Shown here piece after piece: positions 1 through 6,671 of a DNA stretch of 9,298 nt. The position numbers and the translations under genes were made by a program. Each line of letters opens with the position of its first letter. The stretch's first letter is position 1. The stretch is taken from positions 1 through 9,298 of the forward strand of contig CALMNY010000355.1 in NCBI GenBank assembly GCA_937872125.1, given 5' to 3'. The stretch comes from an uncultured Candidatus Competibacteraceae bacterium (lineage in GTDB: Bacteria > Pseudomonadota > Gammaproteobacteria > Competibacterales > Competibacteraceae). The notes beneath the pieces are model-generated. The model was given only the letters and a program-made list of their open reading frames with translations, searched no databases and was not told the DNA's origin.

Positions 1-2448
1 CCAGATGAAAACGCGGTGCTTGGCCGTTTCCGACGTGGCGATATAGCGCGCCAGCCCGGCCAGTTTACGACGCAGACCAGGGCGAGTTTCCCCATGCCGC
101 CACCAGTAAACCACCCGCGATTTGCGATTATTCGCCATCCGCACCGATTTCACCTTGTCCAGCACCTGAGTAAAGGGCGCTTCGTAGAGCGCCGCCTCGG
201 CCTCGCTCAACTCGGTTCCGAAATCAATGACCCAACGGCCTTTCCAGCCTTGGGTAACATCCATGCCATTCCAGATGGGGCGCAGCACATCGCTGTTAGG
301 GCGGCCATGCGGGTTTGGCTGGCGCAACCACTGTCGCGCCGTGGTGCTGTCCACCGCGAACGCGCCCGCCAGACACAGGCCGAAGAATGAACAACCGGCG
401 TTTTCCGGCAATGGCCGGGCTTGGGTCAAATCCAGGGGAGCAGCGGTGCTGCTGACGCCGGTCAAATCGGCGTAGATAGCGCTGACCGGCTGGCCATCCA
501 GCATGAAGGGGTGTTGGCTATTCTTCCCAAAGCACACCAGCGCCACTCGCACCGCCGCACCGTCGTTGATCCACGGCTCGTCCGACCAGGCGTTGAAGAT
601 CGTAAGTTTTTCACCCCCACCCCAGCCCTCCCCCATCAAGGGGGAGGGAGTAGAAAGAATCCGCTCCAGCACCGGACGGTTGCGCTTTTGGCGAATCGAG
701 TTGGTCGCCACCAGCCCGGCGCGCTGCGTCTGTCCGGCCTCAATCTGCGCCCGCGCCTTCTCAAACCAGTAGCACACCAGATCCGCGCCGCCCGGCACGC
801 GGCCCGCGTAGACTCGGCGCAGCGTCGCCACGTAATCCTCGCCCAATTCCGCCAACTGCTTCTTGTCCCCCAGAAACGGCGGATTGCCGACGATGGCGTC
901 AGCAGCAGGCCAGGGGGCTTCACGTGCCGAATTCCCCTCCTTGGACAAGGAGGGGTGGCGCGTAGCGCCGGGGTGGTTTGATTCGTCCGGCGTATCCACC
1001 CCCCCGTCCCTTCGGGCCACCCCCCCTTGGCAGGGGGGGAATTCATCAGTCACCAGCAGCGCGTCCCGGCATTCAATGTGCTGGAGCGGTTTCAGGATCG
1101 GCCGGTCGCTCAGGCTGTAGCCGTGGCCCAGCATCCATTGAATCTCGCCGATCCAGACCGTGAGCCGCGCCAGTTCGGCGGCGTAGGGATTGAGCTCGAG
1201 GCCGAGCACGGTTTCCGGCCCGACCGCTGGAAAACCCCGTTGCAGGCCCAGCGCCTCGGCTTCCAGCATGACCTGATGCTCAATGTCCTTCAACGTCCGC
1301 AACGCCAGGTACAGAAAGTTGCCCGAGCCACAGGCCGGGTCCAGCACCCGGAAGATCCGTAGCCGTTCCAGAAACCCATGCAGCCGATCAGCGGCCTGCT
1401 GGCGGGCTTTGGGCGTTGCCTTGCCCAACCGGGCGGCAATCTCCGCTTTCACCGTCGCCCATTCAGCCAGCAGCGGGTCGCGGATCACCGGTTCGATCAG
1501 GCGGCGGATGGACTCGGCATCGGTGTAATGCGCGCCCAACTGGCTGCGCTTGTCCGGGTCCAAACCCCGCTCGAACAGCGTGCCGAAGATCGCCGGCTCG
1601 ATGGCCGACCAGTCCAGTTGCGCCGCCCGCCACGCCAGTTCCAGGTCCTCCGACTCCAGTGGCAGGCAGTCGGCATCGTCGAACAGCCCGCCGTTGAACC
1701 AGGGAATCTCGGTCAAGCCAAACCAGCCGCCGCCCTGCATCGCCGCGAACAGTTCGCGGGCGCGGTCCACGAATGCGGCGGGCCGGGCCTTGACCGCCTC
1801 CAGCAATTCGCTGAACAACCGGCCCGGCAGCAGGCCGATGTCCTCAGCGAACAGGCAGAACAGCAGCCGGGTCATGAAATGTGCCACTCGTGGCGGCTCA
1901 TGGCCGCGCTGGCGCAACCGTTGCGCCAGTCCTGCGAACAATTCCGCCGCCTCCGCCGTCACTGCCTCGGTCGTGCGGCCTGGTTTCAACCGCTCCGGGT
2001 CGGTGAACGCCCACTGTAAGACCTGCCGGTGGGCAGGATCAGCCAGGTCGTCCAGCGTCAGCCGGCGGACGGTGTGGACGGTATTGGTAAAATGCGTATG
2101 GATTTCAATCGTCTCGAAATCGGAGACGATCAGCAGCGGCGGATTGTCCAGCGCCAGCGCGTACTGCTGCAATTGCCGCAGCGCCGCGCCCAGGTCCTTG
2201 TGTTTGCCCTTGTACTCCCAGGCGAAACAGTGCCGCCGCCACACATCGGCCCAGCCCTCGCCGCCGCCCGTCTTTCTCGCCCCTTTCTCGAAGGTGAACC
2301 ACTCGCCGTGCGGATCGGCGATGGCGGGCGGAGTGACCCCCAGCAGCGCGCAAAGCTGGTTGAAATGCGACTGCGCGGCGCTGCGCTCCTTCAAGGTGCT
2401 CGCGCGCCAGGTGGCGATGAATTGGGTGATGGCGTCAAGCGGAGCCAT
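1..2448 (-). CDS. MmeI-like (type IIL) restriction-modification enzyme, N-terminal 816 codons, 3' end off window
   Basis: Likely a single-chain enzyme that both cuts DNA and methylates adenine. I translated the minus strand by hand from ATG at 2448 and found no stop down to position 1. An in-frame TAA lies just upstream at 2464-2466, so this is the first available start. Visible parts: a nuclease motif D68-X9-E78-X-K80 (the D-X9-E-X-K spacing of MmeI); a helical spacer around 160-290; LGAHYT at 304-309; SAM motif I DPACGSGNF at 370-378; catalytic motif IV NPPF at 522-525; and, around 724-745, the WNGMDVTQGWKGRWVIDF block typical of the start of the target-recognition region. MmeI is about 920 residues, so roughly 100 C-terminal residues should lie beyond the left edge. 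Two repeat-derived peptides interrupt it, at about 470-510 and 598-615. Whether it is active is unknown, but every key motif seen is intact. It stands alone and divergent from the lipid A operon, as expected of an acquired defence gene. Confidence 0.85.
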   Translation of the reverse strand, partial: MAPLDAITQFIATWRASTLKERSAAQSHFNQLCALLGVTPPAIADPHGEWFTFEKGARKTGGGEGWADVWRRHCFAWEYKGKHKDLGAALRQLQQYALALDNPPLLIVSDFETIEIHTHFTNTVHTVRRLTLDDLADPAHRQVLQWAFTDPERLKPGRTTEAVTAEAAELFAGLAQRLRQRGHEPPRVAHFMTRLLFCLFAEDIGLLPGRLFSELLEAVKARPAAFVDRARELFAAMQGGGWFGLTEIPWFNGGLFDDADCLPLESEDLELAWRAAQLDWSAIEPAIFGTLFERGLDPDKRSQLGAHYTDAESIRRLIEPVIRDPLLAEWATVKAEIAARLGKATPKARQQAADRLHGFLERLRIFRVLDPACGSGNFLYLALRTLKDIEHQVMLEAEALGLQRGFPAVGPETVLGLELNPYAAELARLTVWIGEIQWMLGHGYSLSDRPILKPLQHIECRDALLVTDEFPPCQGGVARRDGGVDTPDESNHPGATRHPSLSKEGNSAREAPWPAADAIVGNPPFLGDKKQLAELGEDYVATLRRVYAGRVPGGADLVCYWFEKARAQIEAGQTQRAGLVATNSIRQKRNRPVLERILSTPSPLMGEGWGGGEKLTIFNAWSDEPWINDGAAVRVALVCFGKNSQHPFMLDGQPVSAIYADLTGVSSTAAPLDLTQARPLPENAGCSFFGLCLAGAFAVDSTTARQWLRQPNPHGRPNSDVLRPIWNGMDVTQGWKGRWVIDFGTELSEAEAALYEAPFTQVLDKVKSVRMANNRKSRVVYWWRHGETRPGLRRKLAGLARYIATSETAKHRVFIW
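611..650. repeat. Second short palindromic repeat translated in frame
   Basis: A perfect 9-bp stem, CCCTCCCCC (626-634) and GGGGGAGGG (640-648), with a 5-base loop, flanked on the left by a C-rich CACCCCCACCCCAG stretch. This is the form of a common dispersed bacterial repeat. On the minus strand it reads as TPSPLMGEGWGGG (residues 600-612) of the MmeI-like protein. It sits where relatives, as I recall them, have only a short linker between VLERI and the conserved AWSDEPW block. Confidence 0.65.
929..1044. repeat. Palindromic GC-rich repeat element inserted in frame in the restriction-modification gene
   Basis: A 116-bp imperfect inverted repeat bounded by GAATTC at 929-934 and 1039-1044. 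The left arm holds a perfect 10-bp stem with a 2-base loop (934-943 with 946-955), followed by a second hairpin, GGCGC/GCGCC, at 957-969. The right arm holds a C7/G7 stem (1020-1026 with 1033-1039). Read inward from each end, the two arms resemble each other (GAATTCCCC, a hairpin, then GGGGTGG). It looks like a dispersed, REP- or MITE-like intergenic repeat, but here it is translated as residues of about 470-508 between methyltransferase motifs I and IV. The repeat identity is inferred from structure; copy number cannot be seen in one window. Confidence 0.75.
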
Positions 2449-2655
2449 GGCGATTGCTCTTTCTTAACCGGTAAGAATAATTTTAATAAATCAAATAGTT
2501 GTCTTTTAATTGAATGGCGACGCCTTAGGACAGATAGCGGCGCGAGGTAGACCGGTGGTATGCGGCTGCGGCCTTTGGAGTATAAATCCAGTATCATGAC
2601 ACCTTGTCAATGACTGAAATACGGTAGTAGCGAGAATCATGGCGGAGACAACAGT
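2449..2655. promoter_or_regulatory. Divergent intergenic region, presumed promoters both ways
   Basis: 207 bp between the minus-strand restriction-modification gene and plus-strand exbB. Positions about 2476-2514 are strikingly AT-rich for this DNA, which suits a promoter for the restriction-modification gene. On the minus strand there is a TTGACA at 2605-2610, but the TATACT at 2579-2584 is 20 bases away, too far for a good pair. On the plus strand TATAAAT at 2581-2587 could be a -10 box, without a convincing -35. I do not assign exact promoters. No hairpin or operator stands out. Confidence 0.4.
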
Positions 2656-3282
2656 GTGCTTGAACTGATCAAGGCCGGCGGCTGGCTGATGGCACCAATT
2701 CTGGCCTGCTCGCTAGCGGCGGCGACCATCATCATCGAGCGCCTGCTGGCGCTGCGGCGGGCGCGGGTGTTGCCCGCCCAACTGCTGGCGACGCTGGACC
2801 GCTGGTTGGAACGTGGCGCGGTCGAGGCGCGGGAGGTGGAAGCGTTGCCGCTGCATTCGCCGCTGGGCCGCATCGTCGCGGCGGGGCTGGCCAGCCGGGG
2901 CCGCAGCCGGGAGATTCTGCGCGAGCGAGTCGAGGATGCCGGCCGCCACGTGGCGCACGAACTGGAACGCTTCCTCAATACCCTCGGCACTATCGCCGCC
3001 ATCAGTCCACTGCTGGGCCTGCTCGGCACGGTGGCGGGCATGATCAAGATTTTTCAGATCGTTTCGACTCAGGGCAACAGCAATTTCAGCCTGCTGTCGG
3101 TCGGCATCGCCGAGGCGTTGGTGACTACCGCCGCCGGCCTGACCGTCGCCATTCCCAGCCTGCTGTTCTACCGGTATTTCAATGGCCGGGTGGACGCATT
3201 GGTGGTGCGCATGGAGCAGGAAACCCTGCAACTGGTGGATCTGCTGGATGCCGAAACCAGCGAAAAGGAACCCTCCTCATGA
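2656..3282 (+). CDS. exbB: ExbB/TolQ/MotA-family proton channel protein
   Basis: Inner-membrane component of an ExbB-ExbD type motor that uses the proton gradient to power outer-membrane processes. It has 208 residues with three predicted membrane spans, at about 8-28, 109-132 and 150-173. The family signature lies in the second and third spans: LGTIAAISPLLGLLGTVAGM followed by GIAEALVTTAAGLTVAIP. A cytoplasmic loop of about 80 residues separates spans 1 and 2. The start is GTG, chosen because GGAG at 2644-2647 lies 8 bases upstream and no in-frame ATG precedes it. It is the first gene of the operon and its stop overlaps the exbD start (ATGA). No tonB or tolA is present, so the partner and the cargo are unknown; a copy next to lpxK is a recurring gammaproteobacterial arrangement. 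ExbB versus TolQ is decided mainly by context. Confidence 0.9.
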   Translation: MLELIKAGGWLMAPILACSLAAATIIIERLLALRRARVLPAQLLATLDRWLERGAVEAREVEALPLHSPLGRIVAAGLASRGRSREILRERVEDAGRHVAHELERFLNTLGTIAAISPLLGLLGTVAGMIKIFQIVSTQGNSNFSLLSVGIAEALVTTAAGLTVAIPSLLFYRYFNGRVDALVVRMEQETLQLVDLLDAETSEKEPSS

Positions 3283-3725
3283 ACCTCCGCCCCCATCGCC
3301 GTGAGGAACCGGAACTCAACCTGGTGCCGATGATTGACGTGGTGCTGGTGCTGCTGATCTTTTTCATGATCGCTACCAGCCTGCGGCACGAGTCGAAACT
3401 GGAAATTCGCTTGCCCGAATCGTCGGGCCAGCCGCTGCCAAGCAATCTCGCGCAACTGGAAGTAGACATTGACGCCAGCGGTCGCTACGCCGTCAATGGA
3501 CAATGGCTGGAAGGGCGTGACGCCGCCGCGCTGAAAGCGCCGTTGCAAGCGGCCGCCCAGGGCCGGGAATTGCCGCTGATCGTCCGCGCCGACGGCCAGA
3601 CACCCCATCAGGCGGTGGTGACCGTGCTGGATGTCGCCGGCCAACTTGGCCTCAAGCAACTGGCGATTGCTACCGTGAATGCGCCGGCGCCTGTCCGCGA
3701 CGCTTCACCCTCACCGGACCCCTGA
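3279..3725 (+). CDS. exbD: ExbD/TolR-family biopolymer transport protein
   Basis: Partner of the preceding ExbB-like protein. It has 148 residues: a short cytoplasmic N-terminus, one membrane span at about 16-33, and a periplasmic domain. The diagnostic stretch is NLVPMIDVVLVLLIFFMIAT, with D20 in the position of the proton-carrying aspartate of ExbD (Asp25 in E. coli). The periplasmic part contains the usual LPLIVRADGQTPHQAVVTVLD segment. ATG overlaps the exbB stop by 4 bases, and AAGGA at 3265-3269 is a good ribosome-binding site, so the two are translationally coupled. The end is slightly extended and Pro/Ser-rich. Only 3 bases separate it from lpxK. Confidence 0.93.
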   Translation: MNLRPHRREEPELNLVPMIDVVLVLLIFFMIATSLRHESKLEIRLPESSGQPLPSNLAQLEVDIDASGRYAVNGQWLEGRDAAALKAPLQAAAQGRELPLIVRADGQTPHQAVVTVLDVAGQLGLKQLAIATVNAPAPVRDASPSPDP

Positions 3726-3728
3726 GCC

Positions 3729-4964
3729 ATGACTTTTCTGGATCGTTACGGTTATTCGCTGAACGGGGTCGCGGTGCTGCTGTGGCCGCTGAGCCTGTTG
3801 TTCGGGCTGGCCGCGCGGGTGCGGCGGCTGTTGTACCTGCATGGCCTGCGGCGCAGCGAAGCCCTCCCGGTGCCGCTGATCGTGGTCGGCAACATCACCG
3901 TCGGCGGCGCGGGCAAAACGCCGCTGGTGGCTCGCCTGGTGGATTTGCTGCGGGACGCCGGCTATCAGCCGGGAATAATCAGTCGCGGGTATGGCGGCCA
4001 GTCGGCGCAATGGCCGCAACACGTCAGAGCCAACAGCGATCCACAGCAGGTTGGCGACGAACCGGTGCTGTTGGCGCGGCGCTGCCGGTGTCCCATCGTG
4101 GTAGGCCCGGATCGGGTCGCGGCGGCGCGGACCTTGCTCGATACCTATGGCTGCAACGTGATCCTGAGCGATGACGGCTTGCAGCATTACCGCCTGCGCC
4201 GCGATCTGGAAATCGCGGTGGTGGATGGCTTCCGCCGGCTGGGCAATGGCGCTTGCCTGCCTGCCGGACCGCTGCGGGAACCGCCCTCCCGGCTGCGCGC
4301 GGTGGATTTCGTGGTCGGCAACGGCGCAGCGCGCGGCGGCGAATACCTCATGTGCCTGCGCGGCGACCGGGCGGTGAATTTGACCGATCCCGGCATCAGC
4401 GTCTCGCTGGCGGGTTTCAGCCAGAGCACGGTGCATGCCGTGGCCGGCATCGGCGATCCGGGGCGCTTTTTCGACCAACTGCGCCACGCCCGGCTGCGCA
4501 TTCTGGAGCATCCCTTCCCCGACCATCACGCCTTCCGCCCCGAGGATCTGCAGTTCCCCCAGGACTTGCCGGTGCTGATGACCGAGAAGGATGCGGTAAA
4601 ATGCCAAACTTTTGCGCCCGAAGGCTGCTGGTGTGTGCCGGTCAGCGCGCGGCTGGAGCTGGCCTTCGAGGAAGACCTGCTTAAACGGCTGGCGTCGGTG
4701 GCGATGGCCAAGGGCATCCGGCGCGACCATTCGCGCGCCAGTCAGCGGTCCCGGCGCCTCCCGCCGGCGCCGCCTATCGTGAACGAGGTGAAGGACGATG
4801 GACAAGAAATTGCTGGATATGCTGGTGTGCCCGGTCAGCAAGGCCCCGCTGATTTACGACAAGGCGCGGCAGGAGCTGATTTGCCAGGAAAGCCGGCTGG
4901 CTTATCCGATCCGCGACGGCATTCCGGTGATGCTGGAAGCCGAAGCGCGCCGGTTGAGCGATGA
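3729..4964 (+). CDS. lpxK: Tetraacyldisaccharide 4'-kinase with abnormal C-terminal extension
   Basis: LpxK phosphorylates the 4' position of the lipid A disaccharide using ATP, at the inner face of the cytoplasmic membrane. Evidence: an N-terminal hydrophobic helix at about 14-31; P-loop GGAGKTP at 59-65 preceded by VVGNITV; SRGYGG at 85-90; GDEPVLLA at 108-115; DDGLQH at 147-152; and MTEKDAVKC starting at 284. The LpxK-like sequence ends near residue 325, the usual family length being about 330. The frame, however, continues to residue 411 through an Arg/Pro-rich tail and then through most of the next gene in a different frame, stopping at 4962-4964. A TGA in the +1 frame at 4780-4782 would be a normal end 15 bases before ycaR, so a one-base indel (real or assembly) is a plausible explanation. 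The core motifs are intact, so the enzyme is probably functional. There is no strong ribosome-binding site; it is likely coupled to exbD. Confidence 0.9.
   Translation: MTFLDRYGYSLNGVAVLLWPLSLLFGLAARVRRLLYLHGLRRSEALPVPLIVVGNITVGGAGKTPLVARLVDLLRDAGYQPGIISRGYGGQSAQWPQHVRANSDPQQVGDEPVLLARRCRCPIVVGPDRVAAARTLLDTYGCNVILSDDGLQHYRLRRDLEIAVVDGFRRLGNGACLPAGPLREPPSRLRAVDFVVGNGAARGGEYLMCLRGDRAVNLTDPGISVSLAGFSQSTVHAVAGIGDPGRFFDQLRHARLRILEHPFPDHHAFRPEDLQFPQDLPVLMTEKDAVKCQTFAPEGCWCVPVSARLELAFEEDLLKRLASVAMAKGIRRDHSRASQRSRRLPPAPPIVNEVKDDGQEIAGYAGVPGQQGPADLRQGAAGADLPGKPAGLSDPRRHSGDAGSRSAPVER
4752..4772. other. GC-rich hairpin at the lpxK/ycaR junction
   Basis: A perfect 7-bp stem, CGGCGCC (4752-4758) and GGCGCCG (4766-4772), with a 7-base loop. 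It lies in the unusual lpxK tail, 25 bases before the ycaR start. It has no T-run, so it is not a classical terminator. It may influence RNA stability or translation coupling, or be the kind of structure where sequencing compressions and indels arise. Confidence 0.5.
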
Positions 4965-4986
4965 CGAGGTCGGTTCGAGTGCGTGA
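4798..4986 (+). CDS. ycaR: Trm112/YcaR-like (UPF0434) small protein
   Basis: A 62-residue protein matching the YcaR/UPF0434 group throughout: [12 protein letters not shown] at the start, QELICQ in the middle and [18 protein letters not shown] near the end. The group shares the Trm112 fold and is almost always found between lpxK and kdsB; its role in bacteria is not settled. The Cys-x-x-Cys pair seen in some members is CPVS here (Cys11, Ser14), and only one further Cys (in LICQ) remains, so zinc binding as in Trm112 is doubtful. Relatives with CPVT or CPVS also exist, so this is probably not a defect. GAGG at 4785-4788 is a well-placed ribosome-binding site. Most of the gene overlaps the lpxK extension in another frame; codon pattern and homology show that this frame is the real one. 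Confidence 0.92.
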   Translation: MDKKLLDMLVCPVSKAPLIYDKARQELICQESRLAYPIRDGIPVMLEAEARRLSDDEVGSSA

Positions 4987-5770
4987 GGCCGAACTGCAAT
5001 TTCGGGTGGCGATTCCGGCCCGCTACGCCTCGACCCGGTTGCCGGGCAAGCCGTTGCGGCTGTTGGCCGGTCGGCCGCTGATCGAACACGTTTACCGGCG
5101 GGCGCTGGCCAGCGGCGCGCTGGAGGTGGTGATCGCCACCGACGACGCGCGCATTTGTGAGGTCGCTGAGCGCTTTGGCGCGACGGTGTGCATGACTTCG
5201 TCCGCGCATCCCACCGGCACTGACCGGCTGGCCGAGGTGGCGACCCGGCTCGGTTGGCCGGATGACGCCATTGTGGTCAACGTGCAGGGCGATGAGCCGG
5301 GGATGCCGCCGGCGCTGGTGCGGCAAGTGGCGTTGAGTCTGGCGACGCATCCCGACGCCGGCATCGCTACTGCCTGCACCCGCATCCACGACCCGGCGGA
5401 GCTTTTCGATCCGAACGCCGTCAAGGTGGTGCGCGACGCCCAGGGCTATGCGCTGTATTTCAGCCGTGCGCCGATTCCCTGGCATCGGGAAGCGTTCCGG
5501 GAGAGTGGGGCGGCGCTGGCCGAACTGCCGACCGAGATCGCCTGGTTCCGTCATATCGGCCTGTACGCCTATCGGGCGGCGGTGTTGCGCCGCTATCCGC
5601 ATTTGACGCCCGCGCCCGCCGAGCAGGCCGAGTCGCTGGAACAGTTGCGCGCGCTCTGGCACGGCATCCGCATTCATGTCGCCAAAGCGGATGAAATACC
5701 GCCGCCCGGCGTGGATACCGAAGCCGATCTGGCGCGCGCCGAGGCGGCATGGGACCGCTCAGGCCAATAG
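4979..5770 (+). CDS. kdsB: 3-deoxy-manno-octulosonate cytidylyltransferase (CMP-Kdo synthetase)
   Basis: KdsB activates Kdo with CTP to CMP-Kdo, the donor for the first inner-core sugars added to lipid A, in the cytoplasm. Clear family motifs in order: [15 protein letters not shown] near the N-terminus, [31 protein letters not shown] (metal/nucleotide site), [25 protein letters not shown] and GVDTEADL at the end. I chose GTG at 4979 because GAGG at 4966-4969 lies 9 bases upstream and because relatives begin only a few residues before IPARYAS. This gives 263 residues, against about 250 in the family. An ATG at 4961 in the same frame adds six residues and overlaps the lpxK stop as ATGA; it is the alternative. 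The start overlaps the ycaR stop by 8 bases. It is the last gene of the operon, and its end overlaps the convergent small gene by 12 bases. Confidence 0.95.
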   Translation: MREAELQFRVAIPARYASTRLPGKPLRLLAGRPLIEHVYRRALASGALEVVIATDDARICEVAERFGATVCMTSSAHPTGTDRLAEVATRLGWPDDAIVVNVQGDEPGMPPALVRQVALSLATHPDAGIATACTRIHDPAELFDPNAVKVVRDAQGYALYFSRAPIPWHREAFRESGAALAELPTEIAWFRHIGLYAYRAAVLRRYPHLTPAPAEQAESLEQLRALWHGIRIHVAKADEIPPPGVDTEADLARAEAAWDRSGQ

Positions 5771-6034
5771 ATCGAACCCGGCCAGTTCCGGCAGGTCGGG
5801 ATTAAGACGGTCGCGGCGGACGTTGAGCACGGCGACCGTAAAAGTTTGCGGCGCCCAGCCAACGGCGTCGCCGTACTGATTGGGCTGAATGACCTTGCTG
5901 GAGTCGCTGGCGCGCAGCACCAGGGCGGGCGGTTCCTCCTCGATCAGGATTTCAATGACCTGACAGGGCAGGCCCTGATAGTTCAGGGAACGGCCCAGCA
6001 GGGTTTTCAGCTTGGCGGGATCCAGTGGCAACAT
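5759..6034 (-). CDS. Uncharacterized small protein
   Basis: 91 residues from ATG at 6034. A TTG at 6067 would add 11 residues, but these (Pro/His-rich) look like untranslated sequence. I do not recognise a named family with certainty. It looks like a compact, soluble domain with no membrane span or signal peptide: LDPAKLKTLLGRSLNYQG, then CQVIEILIEEEPPALVLRA, a VIQPNQYGDA stretch, a TFTVAVLNVRRD strand and an acidic end. The alternating hydrophobic pattern suggests a small beta-rich fold. The coding character is good (balanced composition, several apparent strand/turn units), unlike antisense shadow frames. It lies convergent to kdsB with ends overlapping, and divergent from the phosphatase gene. 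No function can be assigned. Confidence 0.72.
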   Translation of the reverse strand: MLPLDPAKLKTLLGRSLNYQGLPCQVIEILIEEEPPALVLRASDSSKVIQPNQYGDAVGWAPQTFTVAVLNVRRDRLNPDLPELAGFDLLA

Positions 6035-6083
6035 GAGCGGTCGTCCGGGGTGATGGATGGGTTCCAAGATTCTACAAGCGATG

Positions 6084-6106
6084 CGCGCGGTTTTCGCAAC
6101 CGCGCG
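6084..6106. other. Strong hairpin upstream of the phosphatase gene
   Basis: A perfect 9-bp stem, CGCGCGGTT (6084-6092) and AACCGCGCG (6098-6106), with loop TTCGC, further flanked by ACAA and TTGT that could extend pairing across a bulge. There is no T-run on either strand, so a terminator is unlikely. It sits between two divergent genes, 28 bases before the phosphatase start, where it would fall in a 5' leader or an operator. Function unknown. Confidence 0.5.
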
Positions 6107-6134
6107 TTGTCAGGATGAAGCAAAGGCGAAGGCG

Positions 6135-6614
6135 ATGGTCAAGGTTCTGTTTGTCTGCATGGGCAATATCTGCCGTTCCCCCATGGCCGAAGGCGTATTC
6201 CGGCGAATGCTGGAGGACGTCGGTCTGGCTGAACGGGTCTACGTGGATTCGGCGGGCACCCATTCCTACCACATCGGTGCGCCGCCCGATACGCGCAGCC
6301 AGGCGACGGCCCAGCGCCGGGGGGTGGATTTGGGCCGCTTGCGTGCCCGCCAGGTTACAAAAACGGATTTGCTCGAGTTCGATTACGTGCTGGCTATGGA
6401 CCGGGACAATTTCGAGCATCTGCGGGTTTTGTGCCCGGACCCGGAACTGCAACGCCGCGTGCACCTGTTCCTCGATTTCGCCCCGGATTTACCCGAACGG
6501 GAAGTGCCCGATCCTTATTACGGCGGGTCGGGCGGCTTCGAGCGGGTGATGGATCTGGTTGAAGAAGCGGCGCAGGGTTTGCTGATTCAGATTCGGGAGC
6601 GTTACCGGATTTGA
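6135..6614 (+). CDS. Low-molecular-weight protein-tyrosine phosphatase
   Basis: Cytoplasmic phosphatase that removes phosphate from tyrosine in proteins; in many bacteria this family counteracts tyrosine kinases tied to polysaccharide export. It has 159 residues, the usual size. The active-site loop is at the very N-terminus: VCMGNICRS, with nucleophile Cys8, Arg14 and Ser15 (C-X5-R-S). The general-acid segment DPYY is at 126-129, and DSAGTHSYHIG matches the family's DSAGT segment. The start at 6135 is chosen because AAAGG at 6122-6126 is correctly spaced and because the family begins just before VKVLFVC. Longer in-frame starts would add residues encoded by the upstream hairpin and are rejected. 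No kinase is visible nearby. In Pseudomonas, as I remember it, this gene sits between kdsB and murB-rne; murB is absent from this window. Confidence 0.95.
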   Translation: MVKVLFVCMGNICRSPMAEGVFRRMLEDVGLAERVYVDSAGTHSYHIGAPPDTRSQATAQRRGVDLGRLRARQVTKTDLLEFDYVLAMDRDNFEHLRVLCPDPELQRRVHLFLDFAPDLPEREVPDPYYGGSGGFERVMDLVEEAAQGLLIQIRERYRI

Positions 6615-6632
6615 AGGTGGCCGCGGAAAGCA

Positions 6633-6663
6633 AAGGGGCTGGAATTCCAGCCCCTTGGTTTTT
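6633..6663. terminator. Rho-independent terminator shared by the phosphatase gene and rne
   Basis: A perfect 24-bp palindrome: AAGGGGCTGG (6633-6642), AATT, CCAGCCCCTT (6647-6656). On the plus strand it is followed by GG and five T (6659-6663), good for the phosphatase transcript. On the minus strand the hairpin is followed by a weaker T-containing stretch, lying 15 bases past the rne stop. It is positioned between the two convergent stops, so it probably works in both directions, better on the plus strand. Confidence 0.85.
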
Positions 6664-6671
6664 GCGGACCC

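Noticed and set aside
636..1046. Minus-strand frame of 136 codons across the first repeat
   Set aside because: It is a frame-shifted reading of the MmeI-like gene; its composition (Arg/Trp/Pro-rich) and lack of motifs show that it is not coding.
16..2550. Several plus-strand frames in the first 2.5 kb
   Set aside because: All lie antisense to the intact minus-strand methyltransferase frame and show Arg/Gln/Pro-rich shadow composition.
2579..2610. TTGACA ... TATACT on the minus strand as a promoter of the restriction-modification gene
   Set aside because: The spacing is 20 bases, too long for a normal sigma-70 promoter, and 17-base spacing gives a poor -10.
3711..4841. 376-codon minus-strand frame antisense to lpxK
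   Set aside because: The composition (Arg/Gln/His/Ala-rich) is typical of an antisense shadow, and lpxK motifs are unmistakable on the other strand.
6057..6134. Longer phosphatase start adding 26 residues
   Set aside because: The added residues include the upstream hairpin and do not resemble the family N-terminus; ATG at 6135 has a better-placed ribosome-binding site.
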